This document shows, piece by piece, positions 6,589 through 7,788 of a stretch of DNA of 7,788 nt. The notes beneath the pieces are model-generated. The model ran no database searches, had not been told where the DNA came from, and saw only the letters and a list, made by a program, of their open reading frames with translations. Source of the DNA: Candidatus Omnitrophota bacterium (GTDB lineage: Bacteria; Omnitrophota; Gorgyraeia; Gygaellales; Profunditerraquicolaceae); contig JAUYDQ010000103.1 of the NCBI GenBank assembly GCA_030691725.1, forward strand, positions 1-7,788. Reading direction: 5' to 3'. Position 1 is the first letter of the stretch, and every line of letters begins with the position of its first letter. Position numbers and translations under genes: made by a program.

Positions 6589-6595
6589 GTACGTT

Positions 6596-6601
6596 TATAA
6601 T
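6596..6601 (+). promoter_or_regulatory. Candidate -10 box of prfA (TATAAT)
   Basis: A perfect TATAAT ends only five bases before ATG 6607, which puts the expected transcription start at or next to the A of the start codon. prfA has no Shine-Dalgarno, so a leaderless mRNA is predicted. TTGCCG at 6569-6574 is the best -35 look-alike, but its 21-base spacing is too long. Confidence 0.45.
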
Positions 6602-6606
6602 AAAGC

Positions 6607-7665
6607 ATGTCTGAGCAATTAGAAAAAATAGAAAAACGTTATCAGGAGCTAGAGCATCTTTTAGCTTCCTACGAAACTGTATCCGATAAAGAACAGTATA
6701 ATAAATACGCAAAAGAGCTGTCAGACCTGAAAGACGCGGTATCTTTGTTCCGGGAATACAAAAAAATAATCAAAGAAATAAATGATCTGGAGACGGCACT
6801 CGGCGAAAAACACGACCATGAATTCCTGACATTAGCCAAGACAGAGCTGGAAGAGTTAAAGAATAAGAAACTGGACTTAGAGCAAAGGCTCAAAAATATC
6901 TTAGCCGGTGAAGATGAATTCGCGGGTCTAGATATAATAGTTGAGATACGCCAGGGCACAGGTGGTATAGAGGCAGGATTATTCGCCGCAGACCTTTACC
7001 GAATGTACACAAAGTATGCTGCTAGGAAAGATTGGTCGATTGAACCGATGTCATTACACCAGACCGAATTGGGCGGATTTAAAGAAATAGTATTTAGCGT
7101 AAAAGGTAAAGATGCCTATAGACGGCTAAGATTTGAAAGCGGCGTGCATCGTGTGCAGCGTGTTCCTACTACAGAGGCCCAGGGCCGCATTCACACCTCA
7201 ACCGCCACAGTAGCGGTATTAATAGAGCCCGAAGAAGTAGATTTGGCTATTGACCCGAGAGATTTGCGAATAGATACTTATAGGTCTTCAGGTCCTGGAG
7301 GACAGCATATGCAGAAAACCGACTCTGCAGTGAGAATAACGCATGTTCCTACGGATACGGTGGTAGCCTGTCAGGATGAACGGTCGCAGCTAAAAAATAA
7401 GAATAAGGCAATGAGGATTTTGCGCGCAAAAATTCTGGATATGAGACAACAGGAAGAGCTCAAGAAGATTTCGCAAGCAAGAAAATCCCAGATCGGCTCA
7501 GGTGACCGAAGCGAAAAAATACGCAGTTATAACTTTCCTGACCGGCGTGTAACTGACCACAGAGTAAATTTAACCTTACATAAATTAGAAGCGATATTAG
7601 AAGGCAACTTAGATGAGCTATCCGATGCCTTGATAAAAGCAGCGGAAAGTAAAAGCGATGAATGA
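6607..7665 (+). CDS. prfA: Peptide chain release factor 1
   Basis: Reads UAA and UAG in the ribosomal A site and triggers release of the finished protein. The 352 residues are close to the usual 355-360. The N-terminal coiled-coil domain starts [19 protein letters not shown]. The codon-reading tripeptide is P187-T188-T189, the PxT form of RF1 and not the SPF of RF2. The catalytic G231-G-Q233 lies in [20 protein letters not shown], followed by [36 protein letters not shown] near the end is typical. The start is fixed by an in-frame TAA at 6601-6603, which overlaps the -10 box. No Shine-Dalgarno is present. The end overlaps prmC by eight bases. coaE upstream ends in TAG, one of this factor's codons. 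Confidence 0.97.
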   Translation: MSEQLEKIEKRYQELEHLLASYETVSDKEQYNKYAKELSDLKDAVSLFREYKKIIKEINDLETALGEKHDHEFLTLAKTELEELKNKKLDLEQRLKNILAGEDEFAGLDIIVEIRQGTGGIEAGLFAADLYRMYTKYAARKDWSIEPMSLHQTELGGFKEIVFSVKGKDAYRRLRFESGVHRVQRVPTTEAQGRIHTSTATVAVLIEPEEVDLAIDPRDLRIDTYRSSGPGGQHMQKTDSAVRITHVPTDTVVACQDERSQLKNKNKAMRILRAKILDMRQQEELKKISQARKSQIGSGDRSEKIRSYNFPDRRVTDHRVNLTLHKLEAILEGNLDELSDALIKAAESKSDE

Positions 7666-7788
7666 AACAGAATTATTATTTACTGATATATTAAATTGCA
7701 ATCGTCTGTCTTTATATTTGAATAAAGATATATTTTTAGATAAAGCCAAATCTTCTTTAGTATCCGGCGTATTAAAGAGGAGGATTCA
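7658..7788 (+). CDS. prmC: Release factor glutamine methyltransferase, N-terminal part
   Basis: ATG 7658, in the last codons of prfA, opens a frame that leaves the window after 43 codons. The peptide beginning [20 protein letters not shown] resembles the helical N-terminal domain of PrmC/HemK, whose signature here is A/E-E-L-L-x-x-x-L-x-x-x-R-x-x-L-Y. The S-adenosylmethionine fold and the NPPY active site would lie beyond the window. PrmC methylates the glutamine of the GGQ motif in release factors, and prfA-prmC is a common pair, so position supports the call strongly. A weak GGAAAG at 7644-7649 may serve as Shine-Dalgarno. ATG 7662 in another frame stops after ten codons. The product seems to start about 15 residues later than in E. 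coli. Confidence 0.8.
   Translation, partial: MNETELLFTDILNCNRLSLYLNKDIFLDKAKSSLVSGVLKRRI

Noticed and set aside
1..7788. CRISPR arrays, tRNA or rRNA genes, insertion sequences, phage genes
   Set aside because: No direct-repeat arrays, tRNA cloverleaf signatures, transposase or phage motifs were seen; the region is densely packed with housekeeping genes.

Overview
This 7.8 kb window is a compact chromosomal housekeeping locus from a bacterium, at roughly 40% G+C with an A/T-rich third-codon bias. All recognisable genes are on the + strand. The order polA - glgA - coaE - rho - (gap) - rpmE - (gap) - prfA - prmC, with divergent protein sequences and a glycogen synthase embedded among information-processing genes, suggests an uncultured PVC-side lineage such as Omnitrophota (candidate phylum OP3). 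That assignment is inferred from gene order and sequence flavour and has not been tested by phylogeny. Genes inside the operon have textbook Shine-Dalgarno sequences (glgA, rho, rpmE), so the host has a normal anti-SD.

Layout. Bases 1-168 are the end of a TPR-like protein. A 104-base gap carries a good -10 box immediately before polA and an 18-codon in-frame fragment that resembles the start of polA. polA (273-2870), glgA (2867-4255), coaE (4233-4847) and rho (4835-6091) all overlap end to end and look like one translationally coupled unit. The rho-rpmE gap (6092-6270) is almost wholly occupied by a set of nested and adjacent inverted repeats that can fold into a closed four-way junction ending exactly at the rpmE Shine-Dalgarno. 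rpmE (6271-6498) is followed by a 108-base gap with two further hairpin zones and a -10 box that abuts prfA (6607-7665). prfA overlaps prmC, which runs off the window end. There is no gene-free stretch longer than 300 bases.

How the genes fit together. polA (replication and repair), rho (transcription termination), rpmE (ribosomal protein L31), prfA (release factor 1) and prmC (methyltransferase for the release-factor GGQ glutamine) are core information-processing functions. coaE makes coenzyme A and glgA makes storage glucan. prfA-prmC is an enzyme-substrate pair and rho-rpmE-prfA-prmC is a widespread bacterial neighbourhood.

Most interesting: (1) the four-way-junction structure between rho and rpmE, a candidate L31 leader RNA or a dispersed structured repeat; (2) a 55-bp palindromic element carried in frame inside polA, in a part of the protein whose 3'-5' exonuclease site is already dead, reminiscent in kind of Rickettsia palindromic elements; (3) perfect TATAAT boxes placed 5 and 9 bases before the SD-less starts of prfA and polA, suggesting leaderless or near-leaderless transcripts; (4) the polA-start look-alike just upstream of polA.
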